Below, piece by piece: positions 10,421 through 22,534 of a stretch of DNA of 64,000 bases. The translations under genes were made by a program, and so were the position numbers. The notes beneath the pieces were generated by a model. The model saw only the letters and a list, made by a program, of their open reading frames with translations. It searched no databases and was not told where the DNA came from. Origin of the DNA: Dermatemys mawii (taxonomy: Eukaryota; Chordata; Testudines; Dermatemydidae); the NCBI GenBank assembly GCA_007922305.1, contig ML677366.1, positions 10,285,433-10,349,432 on the forward strand, given 5' to 3'. How positions within the stretch are numbered: position 1 is the stretch's first letter; every line of letters begins with the position of its first letter.

Positions 10421-12365
10421 CAAAGCAGGCTCAGACTTTCCTCTCTGCACCCTCCCTCCCACCCTAAAGCTGAGAGGCTAAATGCCTCACTGTCCCCCAG
10501 GATGAAAGTTGGTGGCGAGATGTTCCTCTTCCACCCCCTGGCCCAGAAGAGAAACAATCTGAAATGATTTACTTTTCACATCATACCCCTGGCCAGGTTT
10601 TGAGGCAACAGGTATTGAACCAAGAGCCTCGGGATCTACAGCCATTAACTCTTCTGCATGAGCATTCATTCTCACCCAAGAATAGACTCATAAATCTCCA
10701 GGTGTGGCACAGACACCAGAAGACGAGTAACATGCCAAGTAACATGGGTCATGTAACCAACGGCAACTAAGCAACCCAGCTCTAATGGCAGGTTTCTAGT
10801 TGTGAGAAACATCCCACCGAGCTATCAAACTTCATGAAAAATTCAATCCAGTGATTTCCACGTAGAAATACGAAAAAACTGCCCAGTGCTGAGAGAACAA
10901 ATGGAAGGGAAATTTGTCAGATTAGCTATTCATTACCAAGAACGCACTCCTTTTGCACCAGCATGTTTCACACCAATCTGTTATTATTTCACTTTCATTG
11001 GCACAAATTGTTTACACCAGCAATGCCCGGATGTGAAACGGAGGCTGTAGGCAATGTATGGCAATTTATAGCGGAGACGGGAATGGGCCACAAAACCGGC
11101 ACTGGACTTGAAACAGACTCTAAACTTCAGCCAAAGGTAGTGGATTTTAAATTCCAGGTTCTGAACTAGGCCCATGTGATATAGGCCTAAGTGGTAAAGT
11201 GCATATCAAGATCTCAAATTCAGATTTTCATCTACATTTGCTAATGTTAGGGTCCAGTTTGAGCCCAACTCCAATTTATACAAAATAAATCCCACTTCCT
11301 TTTGAGATATTTGCAATATTCTGACCTGGATGTCCCTAATTTAGTCCCCGTCCTACATTTTGGACTTTGTCAGGAATGTATTGGAGCACAATGTGCTCCC
11401 TTATAATAAGAGAGTAAATACATGGCAAACCAGCACCCTTTCCTGTTTTTAAGGCCCTTTTCTGTAGCCAAATATGTAAATTGACTTTAGTGCAGCCCCA
11501 AAACCTCAGGATGGGCAACACTTCATTCTTAGGATTAGTTGCTAGGAGAGTACCACAGGATTTCAGGTTTCATGATAGGCTTGTTACATACACTATGGCG
11601 AATGCAGTGCAAAGCAGAAGCGGACAGCTGCCAAAGTGAATGACAAAGGCAAATAAAAAGTCTTCCAAGAAAAGGAGTGGTAGCAGATTAATGTGACCAT
11701 TTCTGTACGGTAAGAGCAGAAGCATATGATACTGCATATTGCTCTCTTTCGCACACCCAGCTCTGCCGACATACCTCAGCCCAGTCCAATTCCCAGCAGA
11801 CAAGTGTCCAGAACAGAGAAATCATCACCATCGCTGGTACTTAACTGGCAGCTTTCTTGGCACTCTCAGCCTGCAAAGGGAATAGCAAGCCATGCAGACT
11901 AACCTGCTCTCTTGCCCCGATAGATGATCTCTCCATATAAGGGGTGAAGAACTTGGGCTCTAATCCCATTGGCAGGAAATCCCAATCTGCCTTTGCCTAT
12001 GGTTTGCCTTTTCTGTGAATAAGCAGAAGACTTCACTCTCCAGTGCTGTCAATCTAGCTCATTTCAGCAACCCTAAATCCACATACAAAAGCATAACTCA
12101 GGCTTCACTTTAGCCCAGCTGCTTTCCTACATCTTGTGCCTCTCACACACCAGTTACGTTGAGTTGTTCCAAATGGTATAGTCATGACTGTCCATTTTTT
12201 CCTCTTTAAATCTTGGTGGTTTCAGGTTATTTGCTTGTTTGTGTCTTCTCTATAATGACACAACAAAATACAAAGGCAGAGAAAGAGCAGATAGCACAAC
12301 ATCAGTCAGTGTTGTCAGGTCTTGCTATTTTATCATTGGTCTTATGATATTTGATGTGCTCCTCA
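10420..12365. other. Noncoding DNA, nothing firmly recognised
   Basis: Mainly unique sequence. The section at 11,200-11,290 ('ctcaaattcagattttcatc') faintly resembles a diverged repeat also suspected at 28,740 and 35,850. No exon is supported. Confidence 0.35.
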
Positions 12366-12379
12366 AAACCCCATCTCAG

Positions 12380-12455
12380 GTGGAGGATAATAGGTGCCTA
12401 TATAAGACAAAACCCCAAATATCAGAACAGTGCCTATAAAATCAGGACGTCTGTT
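12380..12455 (+). mobile_element. Short DNA-transposon fragment, copy 1
   Basis: The text 'taataggtgcctatataaga', 'ccccaaatat' and 'cctataaaatcaggacgtctg' is closely matched at 34,645-34,725 ('taggtgcctatataag', 'cctataaaatcgggacatctg', 'gtcaccct'). Both lie in the same orientation. The second copy keeps the 'ggtcaccct' terminus typical of a short inverted-repeat element. Confidence 0.65.
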
Positions 12456-12574
12456 CACAGTTTGCAATCTGCTTGGCAACCAGCAACATCTGCTTACTAT
12501 TTTGGGTTTGGTGAACGTGAAGTGCATTTTGCATAGTTCCAGATTCATTCCCCAGTTTATTCAAAAAAGTGTGG

Positions 12575-12860
12575 TCTTATCCTTTAAGACATTAGACTGA
12601 AGTGTAAGAGATCTGGTTTCAGCTCTTGAATCTGCCACAAACATCCTGTATGACCTTGGGCAAGTCATGTAGCCTCTCTGTGCCTCAGCTCCACATGCAT
12701 AAAATTGAGATACTGTTTGCTTCTTCCACCCTTTGCCTGTCCTTTCTATTTAGACTAGGGCAGGGACTGTCTTGTTATGTGTACGTATAGCGCCTTGCAT
12801 GGTGGGACCATGACTTGAGTTGGTGTCTCGGTAGTTAATGTAATACAAATAATAATTCCC
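12575..12860 (+). mobile_element. MIR-type SINE, near full length
   Basis: In + orientation the series is 'aagagatctggtttcagctc', 'gaccttgggcaagtcatgta', 'gcctctctgtgcctcagctc', 'agggcagggactgtcttgtt', 'agcgccttgcatggtggga' and a 'taatacaaataataat' end. The order matches a MIR core joined to the sauropsid 3' tail. Confidence 0.85.
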
Positions 12861-12864
12861 CTTT

Positions 12865-13655
12865 GCATATTCCAGACTCTACATTCCACTTGTGGCTAAC
12901 CACTACCTACTACTTACTTATCCTCGCCCTCACTCATGGCACATGGAGGGCGTCCATTTGCTTTGGAGATATATTTCTGCACTGGAGAGGCAAGGGGTTT
13001 AGGGATGTGTGGTTTTAACAGAAATGATGAATCCCCTTGTCAAGTTAGGGTTGAAGTATGCCCAATGTTCAGTGACTCCCCACGGATGCTAATATCTCTT
13101 CTTCCACTCTCAGGTGTAGCTTGTTCCACAAAGGGAATGTGGGGTTAGATATTTCCCTGGGGATCAGGATGAGATGGCATGTGACTAGTGACAAAATATT
13201 AACTCAAGGGGAGGAGAGGAGAAAGGCTAACATTGTACCCCACAGATTCCCCAGGGCATATTTTCACTCAAGAGCTGTTGGTGTACCTCAGAATCTTGCC
13301 ATATTCCTTCATGTTAGCTGACTTTTTAATATTATTTAAGTGAAATCTCTACAAAATAATGAGACTGATTTTTTCCCCCTGAACTCAGAACCCCAATAAC
13401 CATGCCTTGGCTATGTAATATATTTGTTATATCTTCACTACATAACCCCAGGGTGACTACAGTAAAGTAAATTGTAAGTGACCTAGTTATTTCAGTCTTT
13501 TAACCTGCAGCTTATCATACTAGTTAACCTCAGAAAGTTACTGTGCTTGTTCATTTATGCCAGAAACATTCAAGAAGTTCAGAAATTAGTCACCTGTTAC
13601 ACTGAAATGGATTTTTCCAAGCCAAAGGATGTTGTACTTATGAGGGCTATGTACT
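12865..13655. other. Noncoding DNA, nothing recognised
   Basis: Frames at 12,936-13,148 and 13,121-13,321 overlap and show no domain. I see no repeat family. Confidence 0.35.
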
Positions 13656-13659
13656 TATG

Positions 13660-14050
13660 TGGCCGGGTTTGCTTCTGCAACAGACCTTCATGGCCCACCA
13701 GGGAACAGCTCACTCTATCATGGAGTCTGCACCCATTGGCTCCTCTTTCTCCCAGGGTCCAATATAGCAGCGCTTTAGCCATCCAGCCAAGGACTAGTTG
13801 AGTCCCCCGCCTTCTGTGGCATTAAAGTCTCAACAAACAGGACAAACGAAATCACAACTCAAAGCAGGATCATCTGGCAAGCTTCAGCAGGACCCCCTTA
13901 TATTCAAGGCCTATTTTCAAATAACCAGGACTTTGTGTCCCAGGGTCTGGTCAGCCCTTCCACCAGAAGGCTCACCTGACCAGCTAGCTAGCTCAGTCTC
14001 TTGGCTGCTCTCCCTCCTGGTCATCCCTGAACTGGGCTAGGTCTCCTCCT
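13660..14050. repeat. C-rich, possibly LTR-derived repeat
   Basis: The block is C-rich with 'ccagggtccaatatagcagc', 'ggcattaaagtctcaac' and an ending 'gggctaggtctcctcctttt'. Its style resembles turtle LTR or unclassified repeats, and it is similar in texture to 34,140-34,560. No TG/CA ends or duplication were found, so the classification is tentative. Confidence 0.25.
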
Positions 14051-14369
14051 TTTAACTTTCCTCTCCATGTCTGACATCTGCTGAAGGGGTCAACTGGATC
14101 CACAGGTTCTCATTAACCCTCTTTTTGCCATACCATGAGGACACTTAGGCTCAAATCCACACAGGCATTTAGGCTCCTAACTTCCATTGAATGGAAGCCT
14201 AGAGATGTGGGCCTTATTTCTTATGTATGCAATGCTATGTAGTCTGATTGGCTGACTGGTTCTTATTGGTGATTCCACAGTTATGCAAGAGAACAACCGT
14301 CCAAGGAAAAGGTGTCTAGAGATGAGATTATTTGAAATGTCTAATCCCACAACCCTTACTTAATGAGCA

Positions 14370-14475
14370 ATTTTAGTTCATGTGAGTAGCCCTATTGACT
14401 CCAGATATCCCATTTACTTTAATGAACCTACTTACTTGAGTTAGGAGTACTCTTGTGTCACTAAAGGTTGCAGAA
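14370..14475. repeat. Short sauropsid repeat, 'gtgagtag...ccattgact' type
   Basis: The text 'catgtgagtagccctattga' followed by 'cttactttaatgaacc'-like sequence and 'gagttaggagtactc' resembles a palindromic interspersed repeat centred on 'attgacttcaatgggac'. Decayed; family unnamed. Confidence 0.4.
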
Positions 14476-14499
14476 TAAGACCCCCAAAAGAGAACAAAG

Positions 14500-14685
14500 A
14501 ATAACCACACTGGGTTAGACCAAAAGTCCATCCGGCCCAGTATCCTGTCTTCCGACAGCGGCCAATCCCAGGTGTCCCAGGGGGAATAAACAGAACAGAT
14601 CATCATCAAGTGATCCATCCCCTGTCGCCCATTCCCAGCTTCTGACAAACAGAGGAAGGAAGAGGATGGGGATAGATCATCACTG
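14500..14685 (-). mobile_element. CR1 LINE 3' end fragment
   Basis: The + strand shows 'ccacactgggttagaccaaa', 'cggcccagtatcctgtcttc', 'cgacagcggccaatcccagg' and 'aagtgatccatcccctgtcg'. This is the same 3' tail as at 59,936, with the octamer terminus lost. Only the noncoding tail remains. Confidence 0.88.
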
Positions 14686-14689
14686 TACC

Positions 14690-16145
14690 TCTTCTGTCTG
14701 GATTTCTTGTGGCATTTATTTGCGATCAATGTGGAATGCTGTGATTTCCAGAAATGCACACTGGACAGACTAACGGCTGATAAAAATGCCTTTTCTTCAA
14801 GCATATATTAATAGTGGTAGCTTTGCATGGGAGCCAGTTGGCTAGAGGTTTAGGGCCCAATCCTGTTTCTGCCAAACTGGGCAAAACGTTGGGCTTTCGT
14901 CACTGAATGAAATGGGCCTGCCTATCCTCACGCGTAACTTCATTGGGACTGATTCTGCAGCCATGTGTGTCTCCAAAAAGGCAATGAACGCACATTCACC
15001 CAAATGAAAGAGTGACATTGGAAAATGCAGATGGCTAAATGCAGCCAGTGGTTCAGTTTACCTCTGTGGTCTCTGCTAAGTACCATAAATCTTGGTTTCG
15101 CTCTGAGACAAATTGTCGTATTATAGCCTTGCTACACAGACATACACAAATTTCCTGTTCCAAAAAAGAAAGTAAAGAGAGAACTGCCTGCTAGACTAGG
15201 ACATAAGGAATCTCTGGTTATGGCTAAATCATTTTTAAAACCTCTCTCTCTGTGTGTCACATGAGAATTGCTGAAAGAGTTCTGTCAACAATAGTTTATT
15301 TACATACAGAAATAATTAGCATTATTATGGCAGACTACAGTGGGAGGATTACGGCTAGCAGAGTGTCATAAACTTGCCATGTAATGTGAGGGAGGTTAGG
15401 AACCAGTCCTTTGTAGATTTGTGTACTAGAACAACAGAAACTGGCAGTGCTCCAAAGGAATAATGTGAAGATGAAAATCACAGGTTTCACCTTCTTTGCT
15501 TGTGGCATCTGTATGGCCTTGGATTATTAAAATGGAAAGAAGTGGACTGAATCTAATTAATGTTGCAGTTTTAAGATTCTTGTTTTGTTTTTGTGCTTCA
15601 TCCAGAGTGAAACTACACTGGTCAATTTCTCTTTTGCTTATAGTCAGTTTCCCTTTCTGATACTCATAATAACATGCTGCTGAGTTTAGATTCTCAAAAC
15701 AACCCCCCCCCCATAAAAATAAATCATTGCATATATATTTTTTAATTTAGGAGAACATGTCTATTCATAGGAGATCTTTGTAGATCTTGTTTTATTATTA
15801 TTTAAATATCACCTACATTTGGGACTAAATCTAATTTACACTGTCACTTTAAATTGCCCATCATGTTTCATGCAAGTACTCTGGGAATTACATCATTAGT
15901 AAGTGTAACTAAAGAATTACATGCTTCAGTGGTTTGTAGGGCCCAGAAGTTATCAGCAAGTTACCTGCTTTCTGGTTTAAGAAGAAATAATCATCTCTAC
16001 AATTGGTGCTAAAAGCATTTCTTGCAAAGAAATTCCCAAGAAAACTCATTCACACTTTGACATCCATTTGTTTGATGGGACTCAGGGCACTTTGTTTTTG
16101 CTGTCTTAAAATATTCTTGCAAATGAGTTTATTGGCAGGAATGTT
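14690..16145. other. Noncoding AT-rich DNA
   Basis: Mostly unique. It contains a C10 run at 15,703-15,712. The section at 14,860-14,960 ('cttcattgggactgattctg') may be another diverged short repeat. No coding evidence. Confidence 0.35.
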
Positions 16146-16149
16146 CATC

Positions 16150-16403
16150 TAGGGTTGCCAACAGAACCTTATTACAAGGGACGTCCTTTATTTTTTCACC
16201 TCTGTACAACAACATTGGGAGTTGCTGAGTGCTGCAAGAAGCAGAATGAAATACCCCTGATGAATGTAGGTGAATACTGTTTATTAATATATTAATTAAT
16301 AATAATAATTATTAATGATAGTAATAATAATATTGGAAGGAGAAGTGGGCAGGTGTGCTAAGAAAACAGTTCCTTGTTTTTGAAATACAATGTTGGCAAC
16401 CAT
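16150..16403. mobile_element. Small inverted-repeat element with AT-rich core
   Basis: The left end 'agggttgccaaca' (from 16,151) is mirrored by 'tgttggcaaccat' ending near 16,403, which is 11 of 13 positions as an inverted repeat. The roughly 250-bp interior includes a TTA/AAT-rich stretch (16,275-16,335). It looks like a MITE. No clear target-site duplication was found. Confidence 0.5.
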
Positions 16404-16404
16404 A

Positions 16405-17270
16405 TAATCGTCAAGCTTATTTTTGCTTATATCTCAGGCACAGGGTGGGCCAAAGAGTAGGCCAAGAAAAAGTGCTCTGACTAGTAATTAATGGACTTTT
16501 CTATGGGGCTTTCCAGGGAGACCTTAAAACCAAGATTTCATCATGTAGCACAGACTTAAAGATCGGGTGGCTTTTTTGTGTGTGCAAATAAATTTTCCTT
16601 GAGTGCCATTGGACAAATTTTCCTCTAGCACGTGTATTGTATTTGTATTGCAGTCGTGCCTTGGAACTGCAGTCATGGAGCAGGACACATTGCGCTAGAG
16701 GCTGTACAAGTGCAAAACTAAAATACCCATACAGGCTGTTGTGAAGTGTGTTCAAAGTTGGGGCTGGCCCCAGAGGAAGCTACATTTCTGGAGAGACATC
16801 TATAACACACTGATGATTTTGGATCTTGTCGGAGGTTGCCTGAATTTGCATTAACATATAGTCCTGACTACTCGCTATTTGTGCCAGCAGATAACTTGCA
16901 AAAAAGTCTGTGGCCTGGAACTAGCAGTGGATGCCAGGTGAAGAAGAGATAGTGATTCATAATAGGAAGTTTTGATATTAGTGTCTGAATATCCAGTTTG
17001 AAAAGAGAAGCCTCCTAGTTTAGATTTCCTCCTTTCTGCAGAACTCCCTCTGTTGGTGTCTTGAGCAGATATTATAGGAGCAGCTTCTAATGTATTATTA
17101 ACCAGGGCTGGTGGTCAATGCTGCTGCAGGGAGCTCAGGAGTCAGCATAGCCCATCCCCACTAGGGAGAGGTTGAAATGCTAGCGTGACGTTTACTACTC
17201 AGGATGCTGTGGTACCTGATTTTTGTGCACCATCTACTTCATGGTGACTGGGACTGCAGCAGTGAGCATC
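16405..17270. other. Noncoding DNA, nothing recognised
   Basis: An 84-codon minus-strand frame (16,501-16,755) shows no recognisable features. No repeat family is visible. Confidence 0.35.
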
Positions 17271-17274
17271 TGAT

Positions 17275-17530
17275 CCCCTTAGGAATTAGAATGTATTAAT
17301 TATTATTATATATTTGTGTAGTGGTAGCACCTCAGACCCCCAGTTGTGGACCAGAACCCCATGGTGCTAGGCTGTACCAACACAGAACATACACATGATC
17401 CATGCCCTAAAGAGCTCACAGTCTAAGTATAAGACAAGAGACAACAGACGGCTACAGGCAGACGGGTGGAGCACAAAGAAACGATACTGGTCAGCATGCA
17501 AGACAATGGTTTCAGCACACCTGCCTCCCC
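17275..17530 (-). mobile_element. MIR/CORE-type SINE, inverted
   Basis: The + strand reads 'attattattatatatttgtg', 'gtggtagcacctcagacccc', 'ggaccagaaccccatggtgc', 'taggctgtaccaacacagaa', 'cctaaagagctcacagtcta' and 'aagacaagagacaacagacgg'. The first blocks are the reverse complement of the 3' tail at 12,740-12,860. The extended internal part is better preserved here than at 37,990. Confidence 0.75.
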
Positions 17531-17534
17531 CTTT

Positions 17535-19810
17535 ACTACAGCCCTGCTGTGTACAATGGAGGTTTCCCCTTATATTCTCCTACTGAGCTGTTTTCCTCCA
17601 CAAATGCCTCCCCTGCATTTCTGGACACATTACCTATAGGACATAGCCAGGGCACTCAATCCCTCAGGTAGTATGACAGAACAGTTCAGGGGCATGGAGG
17701 ACTTAGAAAGTCTCACACAGACAGACAAGTGGGTCTTATCGTGAATGAATGGTTTTTAAGGATGTCCCATATTTGGCTGAATTAACTTTCTGTTATTTAC
17801 TTCCAATAACCTCATAAGCTACAGAGGGCAAATTTTGTTTGCAGAGTTTGGCTGTTGACCTTTCTCATCTTATGTTCAATTCAAAGCATCTCCTTTAGAG
17901 GGCACTGTGACACCTAGCATCCGATACCCGACCAATACAACAGAGACCAAAAACACTTCATACCTTGCATGATTCATACACAGAGGTAGAAAAGTATGGT
18001 CTGAACATGTGCTGAGGCCAAACAAGGTTTGCTATTCACTTGAAATGGAAAAAAATCTTTAGTCCATATGGTCTACAGGGCCTCTCTGCATGGTACCAAA
18101 TCTAGCGTTAGAAATATTCTACCTACATGGCAGAGTGTGTTGCAGGAAAGTACAGAGATACTGTAGTTGGATTGTATACCAGACCTTCCAAATACATGAA
18201 CTACAACAGACATAACATGCTAGTTGTGCTCCTGTCCATTAATCAATATAGACTGAATTTTAAATGCCTTTGATGTTGCATGTCACTTTTGCATATATGG
18301 CTAAAATGTACCCGCAAACAGGCCTGCATGCACCATGCATGTACAATCTGTGTAGGCAAATCAATACCACTTAATTGGTGTACAAACACAGTTGTTTACA
18401 TGCACAAAACTTGGGTGCAGACATTTTTGGAAGTGGAAAACAAAAATCTGAATTCAAATTGTTGCCCTGTCTGCCCAGAAATGGCCTAGAGAGGGCAGTA
18501 TATAAGTGCAATGCATTCTTGCAGTCTGACAATCTCTCGTTTCCTGATCCAGTGTGGTGGCATTCACACAGACCGCGCTTTTTCTCTGGCAGGCCCCCTC
18601 CAACATTAAAAGAGAAAGAAGCAATAAAAGATAGATCAGAATCTTTAAATGCACACTTTGCTTTGTTGCCATATGTGTAGGGTTGCAACATGGGCTAAAG
18701 TGTCAGATTAAAGGACTTTCCACTTCCTAAAACAAAAGCATGACACCTTTTTTGATTTATACCAGACAATAACGATAAAGCTGGTAGGCAGGCAAAGCAA
18801 TTCCCTTTATTAGACCTACACTGTACTAACCCGCTAAGGGACACAGTCATCAGCTGTTGTAGAGATAGTCCTGAACACGTTTCTCAGATTGGAAAGCTGT
18901 TGGCTCAAGACCCCACATTTGCATGAACCCCTAACTTCACAATAGACTGAACTAGCTCCCCTAATTCAAACACCCTTGAACATCAGGGTATTTCCCGTCT
19001 CCTCTTTTCCCTAGAATTTTGCATCTTGAGCCCAGTGATAGCAGCCAGCTGTGGCTGAGCAATAAAGAATAGCTAAGGATTGGCGAGCTAGGCATATGAA
19101 TGGTTTAAAAGAACTAAGGATGAGATTCTGCCTTCACTGCTAGGAGTTGGACTTGGCAGGCGAGGGGGCAGAGAGCAGTGAGGATCCTGCCTTAGCATCA
19201 CAGGAACCATCCGGCTAGCACAGTAGGACACACCCTGATTCTTCCTTTGGAATGGAGCAGCAAGGCATGACCTCCAGGTGGGCATGAAGGCATCATGTGA
19301 ACTAGCTGGCTGGGGCCGAGGCTGTACTCTGTAGCTGGCAGACCATAGACTTTTGGGGCCACGGTTCACCAGCTCTTGCATCTGATCCCTCTCCCTAGCT
19401 CTTGCTTGAGTGCTAGGGAGGGATTCTGCCATGCAGAGGGCACAGGTGGGGAGAGAAATTCCCTATACCTTCTTGCCCTACTAGTGCACATAAGCAACAA
19501 AAGACAGGGCTTGGCTTCAAAACTACGTGATGAATAAAGTGGGAAATATGAAATTGTGACATTTCTAAAGGAGGCAAGAAAGCCTGGGGCTGTCATGGGA
19601 AAACCTCCTCTTGGGATTCCCATTCCAGGTTTGGCAGCATCAGAAGGTTCAGATAAGCACCCTCACTCATCCAAACTGAAACGAAACCCAGAACATTTTG
19701 AGGTTCTCCTTTCTCTGCTCCATCCACACGGAATCATTTGGACTGGTGAGGTCCTACCATGGGTCTTCCAGATTCAACCTTCTGAGTCTTGGCGAGGTGA
19801 GTTTAAACAG
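17535..19810. other. Noncoding DNA, no supported gene
   Basis: Contains a 72-codon minus-strand frame (18,454-18,672) with a hydrophobic N-terminus and an overlapping 106-codon minus-strand frame (18,371-18,691). Neither continues into a recognisable domain. Frames at 19,088-19,822 on both strands conflict with one another. Confidence 0.35.
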
Positions 19811-19814
19811 GCCC

Positions 19815-19905
19815 AATTCTGATGTCACAGCCGTTTAATGTCGGTATAACTCCACGGACAGCACTGGGGTAACTCCTGATTCACCCTGCAGTGAGAGGAG
19901 AACCA
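19815..19905. repeat. Short sauropsid repeat, 'taactcc' type
   Basis: Contains 'ggtataactccacgg', 'ggggtaactcctgattcac' and 'gagaggagaaccaggcc'. It is one of five partial copies of this type in the window (also near 8,135, 24,495, 59,255 and 59,765). Confidence 0.5.
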
Positions 19906-20139
19906 GGCCTATTCTTGCTATCAACAGTCTGCTGTTTACTAGTCTCATCCTTGCTGAGTACGTGTTTGACTTGCCTTCAGAATGCTGCTTTCGGTGATGT
20001 TTGGAATTCATTCATGATGTACATTTCTCTGTACAGAGATATCGCTCATCTCCTTTTGGTGGTTCAATCTTTAAACACCGGACCAGGTAGCAATTTTATT
20101 TTGTATTGAGGTAGGGGGAGTGTGCGATTAAGATGCATG

Positions 20140-20490
20140 TTCTTGCAAGTGTCTCAAACTGAGTCATATTTCACTCCCTGCATCAGTTCGCAAACGGGAG
20201 GGTGGAAAAACACCTTTATTTTTTTGCTGAGCGGGCATTTCTTAGTTCACTTTTTCAGCCATTTGAAATTTGAGGCTAATATAAACTCGAAGTCATAGTA
20301 TTTTACCCAGAAGGCAGAGCTCTCTGCTGTTTGCATGTGGTCACCCAAATGCCACACTGAATGGCTGAGACTTTGTTTATTGTTCATGCTGCATGCTTGG
20401 CCAATTTAGTGCAGATTGTCGTATCCTTGAGCCCGGTCAGGTTAAATCAAAGCCATTCATTCATTGCCTGCTTCTTTCTCTATCGTGCAC
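20140..20490. other. Candidate conserved noncoding block
   Basis: A repeat-free stretch with a 'tgagtcat' AP-1/Maf-like site near 20,161 and an 'actttgtttattgttcatgc' block near 20,371 that resembles forkhead-type sites. It ends before an A-run at about 20,515-20,525. A function is inferred from texture only. Confidence 0.2.
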
Positions 20491-20559
20491 AGGGGTTTAT
20501 AGGTATGAATCATTAAAAAAAAAAAAGTTCCCAGTAACAAGTGCAAACTAAATATTAAA

Positions 20560-21130
20560 CATTTTTAAAGTGAAGCATAGCTCATGCCTTCCCCATCCTC
20601 AGCTGCCTGCAAGCCAGACTCTGAGAAACCCAAGGAGGAATGGAAAGGAGCTATTAAATCAATTCCCTGGAGCTTTAACACTTTCTGCAATTTGTAGTGG
20701 AATTACTAGCTGAGCTCAGTTTGCAGCCTGCCTCTAGTCCTCAGTGCAGGGTGTGGTGCGGAGTCAAGCAATTTGCCGTCTGCAAATGCCTTGACTTTGA
20801 TTAGTGTTAGCAATAGCCAGTCCATGTAAAGCTTAAACAGACAGGAGTGTGTTCCTTGGAGAACATTCCAGTTTTAAGGAGCTATGGTGAAGGCCAAGTT
20901 CAGTCTATTCTCCCTTTGTGAAGTGCATTGTTGTTAATGTTAGCTAATCTACAAGATATGCCAACTGTCGGGCAAGCAAGATTCCAGGCAGCCCTGTTTG
21001 TTTAGGATAGGATTGTGCTTTGCAAATCCAGTTTAGACATTTTTTTTAAATCTACCTCCGCTATGAATGTTTAAAGGTTCACTGTGCTTTGTAAGGCGAA
21101 GAAAAAGCAACATTTGCAGCAGGCTGTCTT
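20560..21130. other. Noncoding DNA, possibly conserved
   Basis: No repeat signatures. Balanced composition with blocks such as 'taaatcaattccctggagct' could mark conserved noncoding DNA. Nothing coding. Confidence 0.18.
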
Positions 21131-21236
21131 GGGGGATTTCATCTTAAAGAGATCCTGTCCGGGCATTTTTTTAGAATTTAATAATAATACTAATAACAAT
21201 AGTTTCCTCATTGTTAGAAAGTCTTTGGGAAGCCTG

Positions 21237-21282
21237 AAACTGAAATCTGTTTCCCCACTAAACTGAAATCTGTTTTCCCACT
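21237..21282. repeat. 23-bp direct tandem duplication
   Basis: The unit 'aaactgaaatctgtttcccc' plus 'act' occurs at 21,237-21,259 and again at 21,260-21,282 with a single C-to-T difference. A partial third start (aaact) follows. This is a recent local duplication. Confidence 0.9.
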
Positions 21283-21289
21283 AAACTTT

Positions 21290-22055
21290 CCTTTCCCCAT
21301 GGCACAAATGCACTGATAGGTTATTGTAAGGATGCTCGTGAACAGTAGACAATGTATACTGGCTTGTTATCCTTAGGCTTTTGGCTTGCACAGAATTTGA
21401 CATGCCAGTTTGTTACTGTAGATTGCCTAAGAGTGGTGGACCGCATGTGGTCTGTTTTCATAGAGTTGCTCATAAGCACAGGGATGCTTGGGAGTTGAAA
21501 AGAAAAAAGAGACTTTCCCAGTAATAAAACAACACCCTCTACCCCCCTCACTCCCTCTCAAAGGGCAACTGGGTCCCCAAGCCACCACAACAAATCTTTG
21601 AGGAAAGATAGGCCATGCCCTGACTTTCAACAGACTTTTCCTCTGTCTAACTCTGTGGGAGCACCAACAAGGCAAACTGGTTCCACAGCCAAAGGCCCTT
21701 CCTCTGAGAACACTCCACATCCAGATCCTCCAGACATTCATGTTCGGTGGCTGTTATCTTAACCATCCCAGCAGCTCAATATCTGCTAATAGGAAGCCAG
21801 TGCATTTGTCAAAGACCTCATGTCATAGGCTGCCTGCCCCTGATACTGCCAAGAAGTGGGCAGATACATTGTGAACAGTTGAAGTTTTGGTAGCTCTATG
21901 CAGCAAGCATTCAGTCTGGGTGAAACAAAGGCTCACATGACTCACATGTGACAAGGCCCATCTCTGAGAGAAACAGTTGCAGTCACCTTACTAGAGATGT
22001 TTAAAAAGCTACTTTTGGTCATTAACTCTACCTGGAAAGTCAGTCGCAGTCAGAG
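21290..22055. other. Noncoding DNA, nothing recognised
   Basis: Minus-strand frames at 21,321-21,741 overlap one another and show no domain. No repeat family was identified. Confidence 0.35.
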
Positions 22056-22058
22056 GTA

Positions 22059-22531
22059 TGTCTACACTGCAGTGCAAACCCAGGGTGTGCAGAACTCAAG
22101 TTAACAGACTTGTTAACCTAGGGCTTGAGCAGCCACACTCGTTTTTAACCACATTAGGATCTAGTGAACTCTACATCCCAACCTGGGGCTCCAGCGTCTG
22201 TACTGCATTATGCCAGCCCAAGTCCAACCACTCATCTCTCAGGCTTCCGAGCACCCTGCCAAATTGTGGCTGCTCTCGCCCTTTGTTCATGGTGCTGGGT
22301 GGGAAAACTTGACTGTTCACCAAACTTGACTACCCAGAACACAAAGAAAATTGTGGGAAACTTTTAGTGGACACCCAGAGCACAAAGGCTTGGACCTTGG
22401 GTGCCAGCTTGACTTAGGCTCAGACCCTTCACCCCCATAAGGTCTTGGATTCTGGTCTAAGCCCTGGGTTAACACGATTTGTGTGTAGATGGAAGGGTTT
22501 TGAGCCCTGTGCTTACATTGCAGTGTAGACA
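22059..22531. mobile_element. Non-autonomous DNA transposon with terminal inverted repeats
   Basis: The left end 'tgtctacactgcagtgcaaa' (22,059-22,078) is mirrored by the right end 'cttacattgcagtgtagaca' (22,512-22,531), 17 of 20 positions when inverted. The 473-bp interior has no transposase frame, so any movement would depend on an unrelated autonomous element. A target-site duplication could not be confirmed, so the superfamily is left open. Confidence 0.75.
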
Positions 22532-22534
22532 CAT

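Noticed and set aside
18454..18672. 72-codon minus-strand frame with a signal-peptide-like start
   Set aside because: The leucine-rich start is attractive, but the rest has no conserved domain and an overlapping longer frame on the same strand is equally open. No splice or promoter support.
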